Part shown: piece after piece, positions 37,196 to 46,457 of the stretch
Numbering within the stretch: the first letter of the stretch is position 1
Layout of the letters: every line of letters begins with the position of its first letter
From: Comamonas sp. KCTC 72670
Lineage (GTDB): Bacteria > Myxococcota > Myxococcia > Myxococcales > Myxococcaceae
Direction: 5' to 3'
Length of the DNA: 64,000 nucleotides
Assembly: GCA_014656495.1 (NCBI GenBank)
Contig: BNCN01000010.1
Coordinates: forward strand, 297,477 to 361,476
Translations under genes and position numbers: made by a program
Notes under the pieces: generated by a model
Told to the model about the DNA's origin: nothing
The model's database searches: none
The model's input: only the letters and a program-made list of their open reading frames with translations

Positions 37196-40100
37196 CTACT
37201 CCCCAGGTACCGCGGCTCGGAGGGCCTCCAGCCGGGCGCGCCAGAGTGGAGCCCCCTCCTCCACCGCGCCCTCCGCCCGGGCCAGCCAGTCGCGGGCCGC
37301 GTCGAACCGGCCCGCCTGGAGCGCGCCCCGGGCGGCCTGGAGGAGAATCTCCGCCTTCTCATCCGCCGAGGCCAGGGTGTCCGCGTCTCCCGCGAGGGCG
37401 AGCCATGCGGACTGGGACGAGCTTCCGGCCGCGGCATCCTGGACCTGGAGCTCCACCAGCCGGCGCATGACGGCCGTGGGCGGCAACGAATCGGGGGGAC
37501 AGTGCGCGTCAATCCACCGGAGCTGCCCCGTGGCTTCGTCCAGGTCGCCTCGGGCCGCGCCGATGCGCGCCAGGAGCAACGCATCCACCGGGACGGGGTG
37601 CTCGCGGAAGAAGCGCACGCCCAGCGCGTGGACGCGGCGGGCCAGCGGCAGGGCCTCCTCGAACCGGCCTTGCATGTAGAGCACCTCGGCGAGGTTGAAC
37701 GTGGACCAACGTTCCACCTGGGCGTGCCCCAGCTCGCGGCCCAGCGACATGGCCCGCCGCAAGTCCTCCTCCATGCGCGACACGTCCCCCAGCCGCAGCC
37801 ACAGCAGCACGCGGTTGATGAGCGTGGCGGCCTGGTGCAGGGCATCACCGGCCCGCGCACAGTGCCGCAGCGCTTCGTCGAAGCGGCTCGCGGCCTCCCC
37901 CGTCCTGTCGAGGAACGTGAGCGAGGAGCCCAGCAGCGCCAGCGCCACCACGAGCGACTCATGGTCATGCGCCCGCTCCGCGCCCTCGGCGACACTGGAG
38001 AGGATGCGCGCCGCGGCGCCCCACTCGCCCAGGCGCACATGCAGGCGGCCCCGGGCCAGTGAGCAGCGCAGGGACAACCGCGGGTCGTCCAGCCGCTCGA
38101 TTCGCTCCAGCGCTTCACGCGCGCACGCAGAGGAGCCCTCCACGTCCTCCATCCAATCGCGCGCGGTGGCCTCCTCCAGGAGGAGCTCGACCTGCTGGGC
38201 CTCATCGCCCCGCGCTTCCGCCAGCGCCCGCGCCGCGAGCAGGTCCGCCAGGCCTTCCCGGAAGCGCTGGAGCCGGTGCCGGACCCGGCCGCGCCCCGAC
38301 AGCGCCAGGGCCCTGCGCTCCACGTCGCCTTCCGGCAACAACGCGAGCACCCGCGTGTAGTGCTGCTCGGCTTCGACGGACAGGTGCGCGCGCCGCGCGG
38401 CCTCCGCGAGCGCGAGGAACGCGGTGGTGGCCTCCGCGTGAGCGCCACAGGCCGCGGCATGGTGGGCCCAGCGGCGGCGCTCGGCCAGGCCGTCCCGAGG
38501 CGTGGCGCGCAGCGCGGCGGCGTGAAGGAGCTTGCGCTCGGCGGCCGGCAACAGGGCCTCCAGCGCCTCGCGCAGCAACGGGTGACGGAAGGCGAAGTGC
38601 CCGGGAGACGTGGGCCGCAGCAGCCCCGAGCGGGCCAGCCGTTGGAGCCCCGCCCCCGCGTCGAGCGACGCCACCCGCGCGGTGGCCTCGCCCGGCGGCA
38701 GGTGGTGCAAGGCGGCGTCCACGCGGGACACGTCCACCTCCGTGCCCAGCACCGCGCACAACCGCGCCAGCACCCGGTGCGCCGCGGGGAGCCCCGCGAC
38801 GGCCCGCGCGGCGAGGCGCTCGAAGAGGGGCGTCACCGACACGTCCAACAACGCATCGGGGGCGATGTACCAACCACCGCCGGGAGACGCCCGCAGCGCC
38901 CCCGCGGCGCGCAGGGCACCGGCGAGCTCCACGAGCGACAACGGGACGCCTTGCGCGAGCTGCTCCAGGCGCGCCAGCACGGGCTCGGGCACGTGCTCCG
39001 CCGGACGCAACAGATGCATCAACAACGCGCGGCTCGCCTCGGGCGACAACGGCGGCAGCGTGAGCCGCTCGACGCGGGCACTCCGCTCGCCCAGGTGGGG
39101 ACGCAGGCCCAGGAGCGCGGGCCTCGCGGCGACACACACCCAGAGCGGGGCACGGGCTCCCGCCAGCGTGGCCACCTCCAACGCGTCCAGGCTGGTGGGG
39201 TCCGCCAGGTGGCCGTCGTCCACCAACAACACGCGGGGGGCTTCGCGAGCGCTCCGCCAGAGCCCCTCCGCCAGCGAGCGGGCGACCGCATGGCGCTCGT
39301 CCGCGAGCGGCAGCGCCCCGGTGCGGACGACGCGTGGGGGCTCGGCCACCGCGCGCAGCGACTCCACCAGCGGCGCCGCGGACGGCGCATCGGGAGACGG
39401 CGCGCGCAGCCGCACCACGATGCACCGGCCCGCCGCCTCCAGGCGCGTGGCGAGTGCCTCCAGGACACGAGACGTCCCGTGCCCCACCTCGCCCGTGAGG
39501 ACGCACAAGCCCGGGACACCGTCCTCGAGGCAGCGGGAGGCCTCCGCTTCCAGCGAGGCCAGCAGCGACTCCCGTCCCGACAAGGGCGGCGCCTCCGCGG
39601 ACGACGTGGAGGCGCCCCCGTCATGCAGCCGCAAGCGGGCACCATCGGCCGTGGGCTCCGTCGAGCCAGGGCCCAGCCGCGCCGCCGCACCGGACGTGAC
39701 ACGGGCCTCGCCCGCGCCCAGGTCCTCCGGCCACCAGTCCCCGAGCGCCTCCAGCTCGGGCCCCGCGACCCGCGTGGTGGTGGCCCCCGGAAGGACGTGC
39801 AACCGCGCGAGGTGCAGCACCGTGGCGGCGGTCCCCTCCTCCAGCAGCTTTCGCGCGACCACCGCGCCCGCGCGCAGGTTGGCCTCGGCGGAGAGCGACT
39901 CGGAGAACGCGACCACGTAGCCCCGAGGCCGTGCGCGCGCGAGCGTGCCGCCCTGCGGCTCAATCGCCGCGCGCAGCGACTCCACGGAGATGTCCGCGCG
40001 CACTCCCAGCAGCGCCACCCAGCGCACTCCCGCGCCCGACGCGGAGGCCGTGGGCACGACGGCGGCGTCCCCTTCGCCCGGCACGGGAGACACCGGCAGT

Positions 40101-41032
40101 GACTGGCGGCACGCCGCATCGAAGGCCTCGAGCACCTCGGACGCGCGCGCGAAACGCTCCGCGGGCGCCTTGGCCAGGCACCGCCGCAACACCTCGTCGA
40201 GCGCGGCGGGAACCGGTGCCCGCGTCGACACGCGGGGCGCGCGGAGACTCACATGGCCGTGGCGAATCTCCTCGGCGCCACCGGTGAACGGCGGCGCGCC
40301 CGTGAGCAGCTCGAACAGCAGGATGCCGAGCGCGTAGAGGTCCGCGGCCGCTCCGGCTTCACGCGCGTCCAGGCACTGCTCGGGCGCCATGTAATACGGT
40401 GTCCCCAGCCGCTGCCCCACGAGGGTCAGCGCGTCGGCTCCGGCCGCGTCACCGTCCGCGTCGTCGGCGACTTCCACGAAGCGCGCCAGCCCGAGGTCCA
40501 GCAGGCTGAGCGCTCCGCCTTCGCGCAGGAAGATGTTCTCCGGCTTGAGGTCACGGTGGGCCACACCCACGGCGTGGACGCGCTCCAGGGCCGAACACAG
40601 GCCGCCCAGCAGCTCCCGCACGCGCGGAACCGACGCGGCGCCCGTGCCGGGCAACGCGGCCATCCACGCGGCGAGCGTCTGGCCATGCAGCCGCTCCATC
40701 ACGATGTAGGGACGTCCCCGGAGGGTGTCCGCGTGGAACACCTCGGGGACCGTCGGCGCGCCAATGCGGCGCAGCGCCGCGGCCTCGCGAGCAAAGCGGT
40801 CGTGGTGGACGGGCCGACCCAGCTTGAGCGCGACCTCCCCACCGTCCTCCTCGCGATACGCGCTGAAGACGTAGGAGAAACCACCCGTGCCCAGGAGGGC
40901 TCCGGGATTCAGACCTGGCACAGCCGGTAGCGGAAGAGGCTCGACATCAGGGCCAGGCGACGCCGCGCGCTGGCCATGCACGGGACACACCGCGCCGGTG
41001 GCGAGACGGCGGTGGCAGACCGGACAGCGCAT
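37196..41032 (-). CDS. Ser/Thr kinase, ATPase and TPR fusion protein
   Basis: A 1278-residue multi-domain protein. A small zinc ribbon opens it (CPVC at 3-6, Cys16, His19). A kinase domain (about 44-310) has GTGGFSYV, Lys70, HRDLKPEN at 159-166, DLG in place of DFG (179-181) and APEQ. A cyclase-like region (about 335-460) lacks catalytic residues. A STAND/AAA-type ATPase follows (about 495-850), but its P-loop reads GEVGHGTSR and lacks the usual lysine. TPR-like repeats fill the last 400 residues. Fusions of this kind are common in myxobacteria and act as large scaffolds. The substrate is unknown. It ends 161 bases before the lipoprotein gene on the same strand. Confidence 0.85.
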   Translation of the reverse strand: MRCPVCHRRLATGAVCPVHGQRAASPGPDVEPLPLPAVPGLNPGALLGTGGFSYVFSAYREEDGGEVALKLGRPVHHDRFAREAAALRRIGAPTVPEVFHADTLRGRPYIVMERLHGQTLAAWMAALPGTGAASVPRVRELLGGLCSALERVHAVGVAHRDLKPENIFLREGGALSLLDLGLARFVEVADDADGDAAGADALTLVGQRLGTPYYMAPEQCLDAREAGAAADLYALGILLFELLTGAPPFTGGAEEIRHGHVSLRAPRVSTRAPVPAALDEVLRRCLAKAPAERFARASEVLEAFDAACRQSLPVSPVPGEGDAAVVPTASASGAGVRWVALLGVRADISVESLRAAIEPQGGTLARARPRGYVVAFSESLSAEANLRAGAVVARKLLEEGTAATVLHLARLHVLPGATTTRVAGPELEALGDWWPEDLGAGEARVTSGAAARLGPGSTEPTADGARLRLHDGGASTSSAEAPPLSGRESLLASLEAEASRCLEDGVPGLCVLTGEVGHGTSRVLEALATRLEAAGRCIVVRLRAPSPDAPSAAPLVESLRAVAEPPRVVRTGALPLADERHAVARSLAEGLWRSAREAPRVLLVDDGHLADPTSLDALEVATLAGARAPLWVCVAARPALLGLRPHLGERSARVERLTLPPLSPEASRALLMHLLRPAEHVPEPVLARLEQLAQGVPLSLVELAGALRAAGALRASPGGGWYIAPDALLDVSVTPLFERLAARAVAGLPAAHRVLARLCAVLGTEVDVSRVDAALHHLPPGEATARVASLDAGAGLQRLARSGLLRPTSPGHFAFRHPLLREALEALLPAAERKLLHAAALRATPRDGLAERRRWAHHAAACGAHAEATTAFLALAEAARRAHLSVEAEQHYTRVLALLPEGDVERRALALSGRGRVRHRLQRFREGLADLLAARALAEARGDEAQQVELLLEEATARDWMEDVEGSSACAREALERIERLDDPRLSLRCSLARGRLHVRLGEWGAAARILSSVAEGAERAHDHESLVVALALLGSSLTFLDRTGEAASRFDEALRHCARAGDALHQAATLINRVLLWLRLGDVSRMEEDLRRAMSLGRELGHAQVERWSTFNLAEVLYMQGRFEEALPLARRVHALGVRFFREHPVPVDALLLARIGAARGDLDEATGQLRWIDAHCPPDSLPPTAVMRRLVELQVQDAAAGSSSQSAWLALAGDADTLASADEKAEILLQAARGALQAGRFDAARDWLARAEGAVEEGAPLWRARLEALRAAVPGE

Positions 41033-41047
41033 GGGGTGGAACGCAGA

Positions 41048-42904
41048 TTACCAGAGCGCGTGTCCCAGGACGATGACAACCCCCATCACCCCTTCTCCCG
41101 CGATGAGGCCCGCGGCCAACGTGACGATACCGCCACCCTCCTCATGGGAACGCCACTTGCGCGCCACCGCCGCGCCCAGGCCCCCCAGGAAGAACCCCAG
41201 CGCCGTCGACGCGGGCAGCAGGCACGCCAGCCCCATCCCCAGCGGCGACGGCACCCAGTGTCGTACACGGACGGGCAGCAGCCGCTCGGCCAGTGTGAGT
41301 CCCGCGGCGGCGAGCGCGGCCCAACCGAACGCCGCGCGGGTACCGGGCTCCAACGCCCCCAGGCCGGACGCCAACACCTGCGCGATGCTGGCCGTGACGG
41401 TGGCCGCGGGTGCGGGGAAGCGCTCCCCTCCGAGCGCGGCGCGGTCTGGCACCAGCAGGAAGAACAAGGGCACCACCGCGGCGGCGCCCACGACACACCC
41501 CAGCAACTGCGCCAGGAAGACGCGCCGGGGATGGGCGCCCAGCAGGTGGCCCGTCTTCGCGTCGCTGAGGAGGTCGGCCGAGGAGGAAGCTGCGTTGACG
41601 GTGATGCCCGCAGTGGCGAGGTTCGCCTCCACGTTGCGCGGCAGCAGCACGCCGTAGGTCATCTGCGTCAACTGCCCCAGCGGCCCCACGGGTGTCACGT
41701 CCGTTTCCCCTGTGACGCGGCAGGCGATGAGGCACAGCAGGAACGACAGCGCCACCGCGAGCGCGGCATGCGGCAACGGCACGCCGAAGCCCACCTTCGC
41801 CACCGCGAGCGTGGCGGGCGTCAGGACGATGAGCCCCGCGAGCAACCAACGCCCCGGCACCTGAAGCGCGTCCACGGGATGGGCGGGAGCAACGCGGCGC
41901 TGGAACACGCCCTTGAGCGCCCTGCCCAACACGCGTCCTTCCAGGGCGAAGTGCAGCAGCGACGCGGTGGTCAGCGCCGCCGTGCCCGGCCAGAGACTCC
42001 ACGCGAGGAAGTCTCCATCCGGCGGCAGCAACCCGGAGCCGAACACGCGCGGCGCGACGACACCGTGGATGAGCAACGCGCCCAGGAACCAGGATGCGGT
42101 GAGGCGCAGCCCCAGCAGCGCGCCAGCGCCCAGGGGAAGCAGGCTCGTCTCGAAACCAAAGCCCAGGCGCTCCAGCGACAGGCCCCCCAGGGTCCCCGGA
42201 AAGGGAAACACATAGGGCAAGCGGCCCAGCCCATCCCGCACCAGCGTGATGAGCGCCGCGATGCCGCCGCCCACGCCCAGCAGCGACAACCGGGGACGGG
42301 CCGCGGCGCCCGCCGTGTGCAAGGCGCGAATGGTCGCCGCGGCGGCGGTCCCCGTGGCGAACGGGAGCTGCTCGTGGTCCACGAACTTGCGCTTGAGGGG
42401 CACCGCGAAGAGCACGCCCAGCGCGGACAGGAGAAAGGTCCACGCCAGCAGCGCCCACCCGGGGGGATGACTCCCCGTCGTCAGCAACCACGCGCCTTGC
42501 ACCGACACCAGCGCGCCGCCCGTCGCGTAGCCCGCGGACGACGCCACGGCCTGCGCGGAGCACGTCTCCAACGGAGAGAGCGGCGTGCCCGCGACACCGG
42601 GGGCCACGCGTCGGAAAGCCCCGTGCGTGGCGTGCGCGAGCAGCGCGGCGGTGATGGCCACCGGGAACGCCACGGCCATCTTCAGGCCCGCGTAGAGGTT
42701 GGTCGCGCAGGTGATGACGCCAATGCCACTGCCCAGCAAGACGGCGCGCAGGGTGAGCTGCGGCACCCGGTCGCCCTGGAAGACCTCGCGCAGCCAGTAG
42801 GTATCCAGGGCTTCGGGAGACTCACCCGGAATCCGCAGCAGCGTCAGCGGCGCCTGGGGCGGCGCCACGTTCTCGGAGTCGGCGTGGGGAACGGGCTGAG
42901 ACAT
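41048..42904 (-). CDS. OPT-family oligopeptide transporter
   Basis: A 618-residue integral membrane protein of the OPT superfamily, with about 14 to 16 hydrophobic segments. Family motifs include FPVAITAALLAHATHGAF near the N-terminus, CRVTGETDVTPVGPLGQLTQ and GITVNAASSSADLLSDAKTGHLLGA. OPT proteins import peptides or metal-chelate complexes with protons. AAGGA precedes the ATG. It is 15 bases upstream of the large kinase gene, so they may be co-transcribed. The cargo cannot be predicted; peptide uptake fits a predatory, protein-eating life. Confidence 0.9.
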   Translation of the reverse strand: MSQPVPHADSENVAPPQAPLTLLRIPGESPEALDTYWLREVFQGDRVPQLTLRAVLLGSGIGVITCATNLYAGLKMAVAFPVAITAALLAHATHGAFRRVAPGVAGTPLSPLETCSAQAVASSAGYATGGALVSVQGAWLLTTGSHPPGWALLAWTFLLSALGVLFAVPLKRKFVDHEQLPFATGTAAAATIRALHTAGAAARPRLSLLGVGGGIAALITLVRDGLGRLPYVFPFPGTLGGLSLERLGFGFETSLLPLGAGALLGLRLTASWFLGALLIHGVVAPRVFGSGLLPPDGDFLAWSLWPGTAALTTASLLHFALEGRVLGRALKGVFQRRVAPAHPVDALQVPGRWLLAGLIVLTPATLAVAKVGFGVPLPHAALAVALSFLLCLIACRVTGETDVTPVGPLGQLTQMTYGVLLPRNVEANLATAGITVNAASSSADLLSDAKTGHLLGAHPRRVFLAQLLGCVVGAAAVVPLFFLLVPDRAALGGERFPAPAATVTASIAQVLASGLGALEPGTRAAFGWAALAAAGLTLAERLLPVRVRHWVPSPLGMGLACLLPASTALGFFLGGLGAAVARKWRSHEEGGGIVTLAAGLIAGEGVMGVVIVLGHALW

Positions 42905-42949
42905 GGGTGGCCCATCCTTTCACCCCCGGCCCCCGTGGGACGAGCCCCC

Positions 42950-43726
42950 TCAGCCACTCCCCGTCGCGTTGTTCCCCAGACGTTGAACGCCGAGGAGAAG
43001 CAGGTAGCGGTCCGAGACGCCTGGCAGGTAGCGCTCCAGATGCACGCCATCCGGACGGAAGCCCAGCTCCGCCAGGAAGCGAAACACGCGATGGGCGGCG
43101 GGCTCATCACACACGGCACATTCCAGTGTCGCGAAGAGTGAAGGCGGCACCTCCTGCCCCCGGCACCCCGAAGGCAACCGGCGGCGAGGCTTGATGCGGA
43201 AGCCGACCTCGCCCAGCAGTTGCCCCGCCTCGAGGTCGAGCGTGCGGACATAGCCACTGGTGAGGACGGGGATGCCCCGCCGTTCCAACTCCTTCTTTCG
43301 GGAAGGCACGGCGCCGCGAAATGCCAGGGGCCCGGGCGGCGCTGACACGGGGAACCACACGAGCAGCGAGGGCTCGCTCCAATGCTCCAGGTGAACCCGG
43401 GGCCCCGAGGACGCACCGATTCCCCGCAGGTACTGGTCCGCGAGTTGGAGCGATAGCAGGCGCGCCGACAGGTCCTGCCGCCACGCCGTGAGCATCGACT
43501 CCCGCGTCCGCGCGTCACGCCGGAGGAATTCACGGATGGCGGAGAGGGAGATGCCCGCCGCGCGCAGGCTGCTGATGAAGCGGGCCTCCGCGACCTGCCC
43601 CGGAGAGTAGGCGCGGTAGCCATTCTCCCTCCGGGCCGAGGGGAGCAGCAGCCCTCGTCGTTCGTAGAAACGCAGGGCGCTCGCGGACAAGCCACAGCGG
43701 TCCGCGAACTGCGAAATCGTCAGCAT
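42950..43726 (-). CDS. MerR-family regulator with GyrI-like effector domain
   Basis: A 258-residue regulator of BmrR-like layout. The N-terminal winged helix (1-70) has MLTISQFADRCGLSASALRFYERRGLL and the NGYRAYSPGQVAEARFI wing. A short dimer helix follows. The C-terminal half (about 110-258) is a GyrI/Bacterial transcription activator effector fold that would bind a small hydrophobic ligand. There are no cysteine clusters, so it is not a metal sensor. It is divergent from a stand-alone GyrI-like protein, with an operator-like dyad between them. It probably controls both. Confidence 0.88.
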   Translation of the reverse strand: MLTISQFADRCGLSASALRFYERRGLLLPSARRENGYRAYSPGQVAEARFISSLRAAGISLSAIREFLRRDARTRESMLTAWRQDLSARLLSLQLADQYLRGIGASSGPRVHLEHWSEPSLLVWFPVSAPPGPLAFRGAVPSRKKELERRGIPVLTSGYVRTLDLEAGQLLGEVGFRIKPRRRLPSGCRGQEVPPSLFATLECAVCDEPAAHRVFRFLAELGFRPDGVHLERYLPGVSDRYLLLLGVQRLGNNATGSG

Positions 43727-43739
43727 GCGGAGACTTTCG

Positions 43740-43764
43740 CCTTGAGGTTGAACCTGCTTCAAGG
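43740..43764. promoter_or_regulatory. MerR-type operator between the divergent MerR and GyrI genes
   Basis: CCTTGA (43740-43745) and TCAAGG (43759-43764) are perfect dyad arms across 25 bases. On the plus strand TTGAGG (43742-43747) and CAGGGT (43767-43772) are 19 bases apart, the lengthened spacing typical of MerR-controlled promoters. The -10 ends nine bases before the ATG at 43782. Confidence 0.6.
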
Positions 43765-43781
43765 TGCAGGGTGCGGGGACC

Positions 43782-44270
43782 ATGAACGTTTCCGTCGTCT
43801 CCCGACACGAAATCCAGTTGGTGGGCATCAAGGTGGTGGGCCGGCGCAGTGAGCTGAGCCACCGCGTCCCCCTCGCCTGGCTCGAACTACTCGCACGGCT
43901 GGACAGCATCCCCGGCGTCGTGGACCGCGACGTGTTCCATGGCTGCGTGCCTGGGAGCGACCACGCCCAGGAGGACGCCGACCCCGTCTACCAGTACTGG
44001 GTCACCACCGAGGTGCGCGCCGTGGCCGCGCTTCCCGACGGCCTGAAAGCGCTGACCGTGCCAGCGCGCGACTACGCCCTGACGCCCGTGCAGGGCGGCG
44101 CGGAGGCCATTGACGCCGCATACCTCCACCTGGCGCAGTGGCTCGAAGCCCAAGGCCGCCGTTCGGCCCCGGAGTCCTTCTTCCTGGAGCGGTACGACTC
44201 GCGCAGGCAGAAGGTGACGCCGCCCTACGAGCGCTTCGACTACGACCTGCTCACGCCCCTGCTCCCCTGA
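43782..44270 (+). CDS. stand-alone GyrI-like effector-binding protein
   Basis: A 162-residue protein with the GyrI-like (AraC effector-binding) fold and no DNA-binding domain. Typical parts are MNVSVVSRHEIQLVGIKVVGRR, the middle strand YWVTTEVRAVAALPDGLKALTVPARDYALTPV and the C-terminal SFFLERYDSR. Such proteins bind small molecules, and some hydrolyse or sequester drugs. It is divergent from a MerR regulator with the same kind of domain, so both may sense the same ligand. The ATG at 43782 follows GGGG; a GTG at 43764 adds six residues. Confidence 0.8.
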   Translation: MNVSVVSRHEIQLVGIKVVGRRSELSHRVPLAWLELLARLDSIPGVVDRDVFHGCVPGSDHAQEDADPVYQYWVTTEVRAVAALPDGLKALTVPARDYALTPVQGGAEAIDAAYLHLAQWLEAQGRRSAPESFFLERYDSRRQKVTPPYERFDYDLLTPLLP

Positions 44271-44289
44271 GCGCGGCAGGCGGCCCGCG

Positions 44290-45273
44290 CTACGCCGGAC
44301 GAACGGGCATCACCTGCGCGAGCGCCTCCACCCGAGGCAGCCCCTCCACCGCGCCGAGCTTCTCCACCACCCGCGCGCCCACCTCGCACGCGAAGCGCGC
44401 CAGCTCCGTCAGCTCCTCGGCCGAGGCGCCGCGCAGCGCCTCCGCGCTGCCGTACCAACGCACCAGCCCGTGCAGGAATCCGGCGACGAAGCCGTCCCCC
44501 GCGCCCGTGGTGTCCACCGCATGGGCCTTCGGCGCCGGCACGTAGTGCCGCGCCCCCTTCCACAGCAGCACCGCGCCCCGGTCGCCCAAGGTCACCACGG
44601 GCAACATCACCCCCAGGTCCGCCAGCCGCGTCAGCGCCTCTTCGGGGACCTCGGTGCCCGTGACGAAGCCAATCTCCTCCTCGGAGAGCTTCACCACCGT
44701 GCACAGCGGCAACATCCGAGCGAGCAGCCCCTTCAACTCGGACGTGTCCTCCCACGCGTGAAGGCGCAGGTTGGGGTCACAGCTCACGATGCGCCCCGCG
44801 TCACGGGCCAGGCTCAGGATCCGCACCGCCGCGTCTCGCGCCTCCTGCCACTGCAGTGAGTTGGAGCCACAGTGGACCGCCTTCGCGCCCTGGACGAAGG
44901 CCGCGTCCACGTCCGTCTGGCCCAGCAGGAACTCCGCCGAGCGCGTCCGGAAGAACGTGAAGGACCGCTCGCCCCGCGCATCCAGCGAGATGAACACCAG
45001 CCCGGTGCGCGCCTCGGCCGTCTGGCGCAGGTGGCTGACATCCACGCCCTCGGTGGCCAGCCGCTCGCGGAGGAAGTGCCCGAACTCGTCGGCGCCCACC
45101 ACGCCCAACATGGCGGGCCGCAGCCCCAGCCGCGCCAGCCCCACCGCGACATTCGCCGGCGAGCCGCCCGAGCACGGATGCCACGCGGACACGTCCCGCA
45201 CCCGCTGCCCGGGGGCCGCCGGAAGGAAGTCCACCAACGTCTCGCCAAAGCACACGACGTCCAGCGGCGGCAT
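44290..45273 (-). CDS. PfkB-family sugar kinase
   Basis: A 327-residue ribokinase-like kinase. The N-terminus VVCFGETLVDFLP and the GGSPANVAVGLARLG motif, together with the C-terminal DTTGAGDGFVAGFL catalytic motif (the Asp is the base), are those of fructokinases and 2-keto-3-deoxygluconate kinases. GAGGGG supports the ATG at 45273. It lies 31 bases after recO on the same strand. The closest match by eye is fructokinase, but the sugar cannot be decided. Confidence 0.88.
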   Translation of the reverse strand: MPPLDVVCFGETLVDFLPAAPGQRVRDVSAWHPCSGGSPANVAVGLARLGLRPAMLGVVGADEFGHFLRERLATEGVDVSHLRQTAEARTGLVFISLDARGERSFTFFRTRSAEFLLGQTDVDAAFVQGAKAVHCGSNSLQWQEARDAAVRILSLARDAGRIVSCDPNLRLHAWEDTSELKGLLARMLPLCTVVKLSEEEIGFVTGTEVPEEALTRLADLGVMLPVVTLGDRGAVLLWKGARHYVPAPKAHAVDTTGAGDGFVAGFLHGLVRWYGSAEALRGASAEELTELARFACEVGARVVEKLGAVEGLPRVEALAQVMPVRPA

Positions 45274-45304
45274 GAGCCCCTCGCTCTCGAACTGCGTCAA
45301 TCCG

Positions 45305-46039
45305 TCAGTCCAGGCCCACCTGGGCCATGAAGTCCACGCTCTTGAGGCGGCGGCCCAGATGGTGGGCGATGAAGACGTTGAGCAGCCCCCGCGCCCGGGC
45401 CCGCAGCTCCGGAGACAACGGCGTCCGCGCGCCCTCCTGGAGCGCACGCAGGCCCGCGAGCAGGTTCGCCGGCACCGCCACGGACTCACGCGCGCGGGCG
45501 CCACAGGGCTCGCACACCGCGCCGCCGTGCGCCTGGTCGAAGCGCGGCCGCTCGCCGGGCATGCCGCCGCACAGCGAGCATGAATCGAAGCGCGGCATCA
45601 GGCCCGCGAGCGCCAGCGCGGACAGCTCGAAGGCCAAGAGCGACGTCGGCCCGGCCTCCTTCGCATCCAAGCGCGTCAGGTAGGACTCGAGCAGGAGAAA
45701 CAGCTCCGGCTGCGGCTCATGGTCCCGCGTCAGCTCGCGGCACAGCTCCACCGCGTACAGCGCCCGGGCGATGAGGGACAGGTCCTCGCGCGCGGCATAG
45801 AAGCCCGCGACGATGTCCGTGCCGTCCAACCGCACCGTGCTGCCGCGCGTCTCCACGATGTGCACGCGCAGCCGCATGAACGGCTCCAGCGCCCCGGCGA
45901 AGCGCCGCTTGCTCTTGCGCGCCCCCGCGGCGAAGGCCGTCAGCTTGCCGTGCTCACGCGTCAGCAGCGTGACGAGCCGGTCGGACTCGCCATAGTCCAC
46001 CGAGGACAGCACGAGCGCGTCATCGTCGTATCGCTCCAT
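45305..46039 (-). CDS. recO: DNA repair protein RecO
   Basis: A 244-residue RecO, the annealing and RecA-loading mediator of the RecFOR pathway. The N-terminal OB fold begins DDDALVLSSVDYGESDRLVTLLTREHGKLTAFA and the zinc finger is formed by CSLCGG and CEPCG. The length is normal. It lies nine bases after the HTH membrane protein gene, and its start has only a weak ribosome site, so translation is probably coupled. Confidence 0.95.
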   Translation of the reverse strand: MERYDDDALVLSSVDYGESDRLVTLLTREHGKLTAFAAGARKSKRRFAGALEPFMRLRVHIVETRGSTVRLDGTDIVAGFYAAREDLSLIARALYAVELCRELTRDHEPQPELFLLLESYLTRLDAKEAGPTSLLAFELSALALAGLMPRFDSCSLCGGMPGERPRFDQAHGGAVCEPCGARARESVAVPANLLAGLRALQEGARTPLSPELRARARGLLNVFIAHHLGRRLKSVDFMAQVGLD

Positions 46040-46048
46040 GGAGGTGCT

Positions 46049-46435
46049 TCAACGCGCGAGCGGATTGGGAAGCTTTCCGCTCAGCACGAGGAACAGGTAC
46101 ACGCCCAGGAGGAGCGCCGCCAGCAGCACGGACAGCCCCAGGTACGCCCGCTTGCGCCGCTCCTGCTCGAGCTGCACGGGCGACGGCGCCGGGACGGACT
46201 TGTCCACCTCCTCGTAGCGCAGCACCGCCTCCTCCGGAGACATGCCGATGACCTGCGCGTACGCGCGGATGTAGTTCACCACGAAGATGCGCGAGGGCAG
46301 CCGTTCCACCTGACCGGCCTCGAGCGCGGTGATGAGCGTGGGGGGAATCTTGGTCTCCCGCGCGACGTCGTCACGCGACAGTCCCCGCAGCTCGCGTTGC
46401 TGGCTCAAGTATTTGCCGAAGTCGACGTGGTCCAC
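46049..46435 (-). CDS. RodZ-like helix-turn-helix membrane protein
   Basis: A protein of about 128 residues. An HTH_25/XRE-type domain (FGKYLSQQRELRGLSRDDVARETKIPPTLITALEAGQ) is followed by one membrane segment (LGLSVLLAALLLGVYLFLVL) near the C-terminus. This is the cytoplasmic and membrane part of RodZ, without a periplasmic domain. RodZ links MreB to the cell wall machinery. The start is probably GTG at 46435; TTG at 46453 would add six residues. The tgl gene ends a few bases upstream. Confidence 0.75.
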   Translation of the reverse strand: MDHVDFGKYLSQQRELRGLSRDDVARETKIPPTLITALEAGQVERLPSRIFVVNYIRAYAQVIGMSPEEAVLRYEEVDKSVPAPSPVQLEQERRKRAYLGLSVLLAALLLGVYLFLVLSGKLPNPLAR

Positions 46436-46457
46436 GGGTCCCCAGATACCCAACGCG

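Noticed and set aside
38276..40102. 608-codon plus-strand frame inside the large kinase gene
   Set aside because: Arg/Gly/Gln-rich shadow; the minus-strand gene has intact kinase, ATPase and TPR parts.
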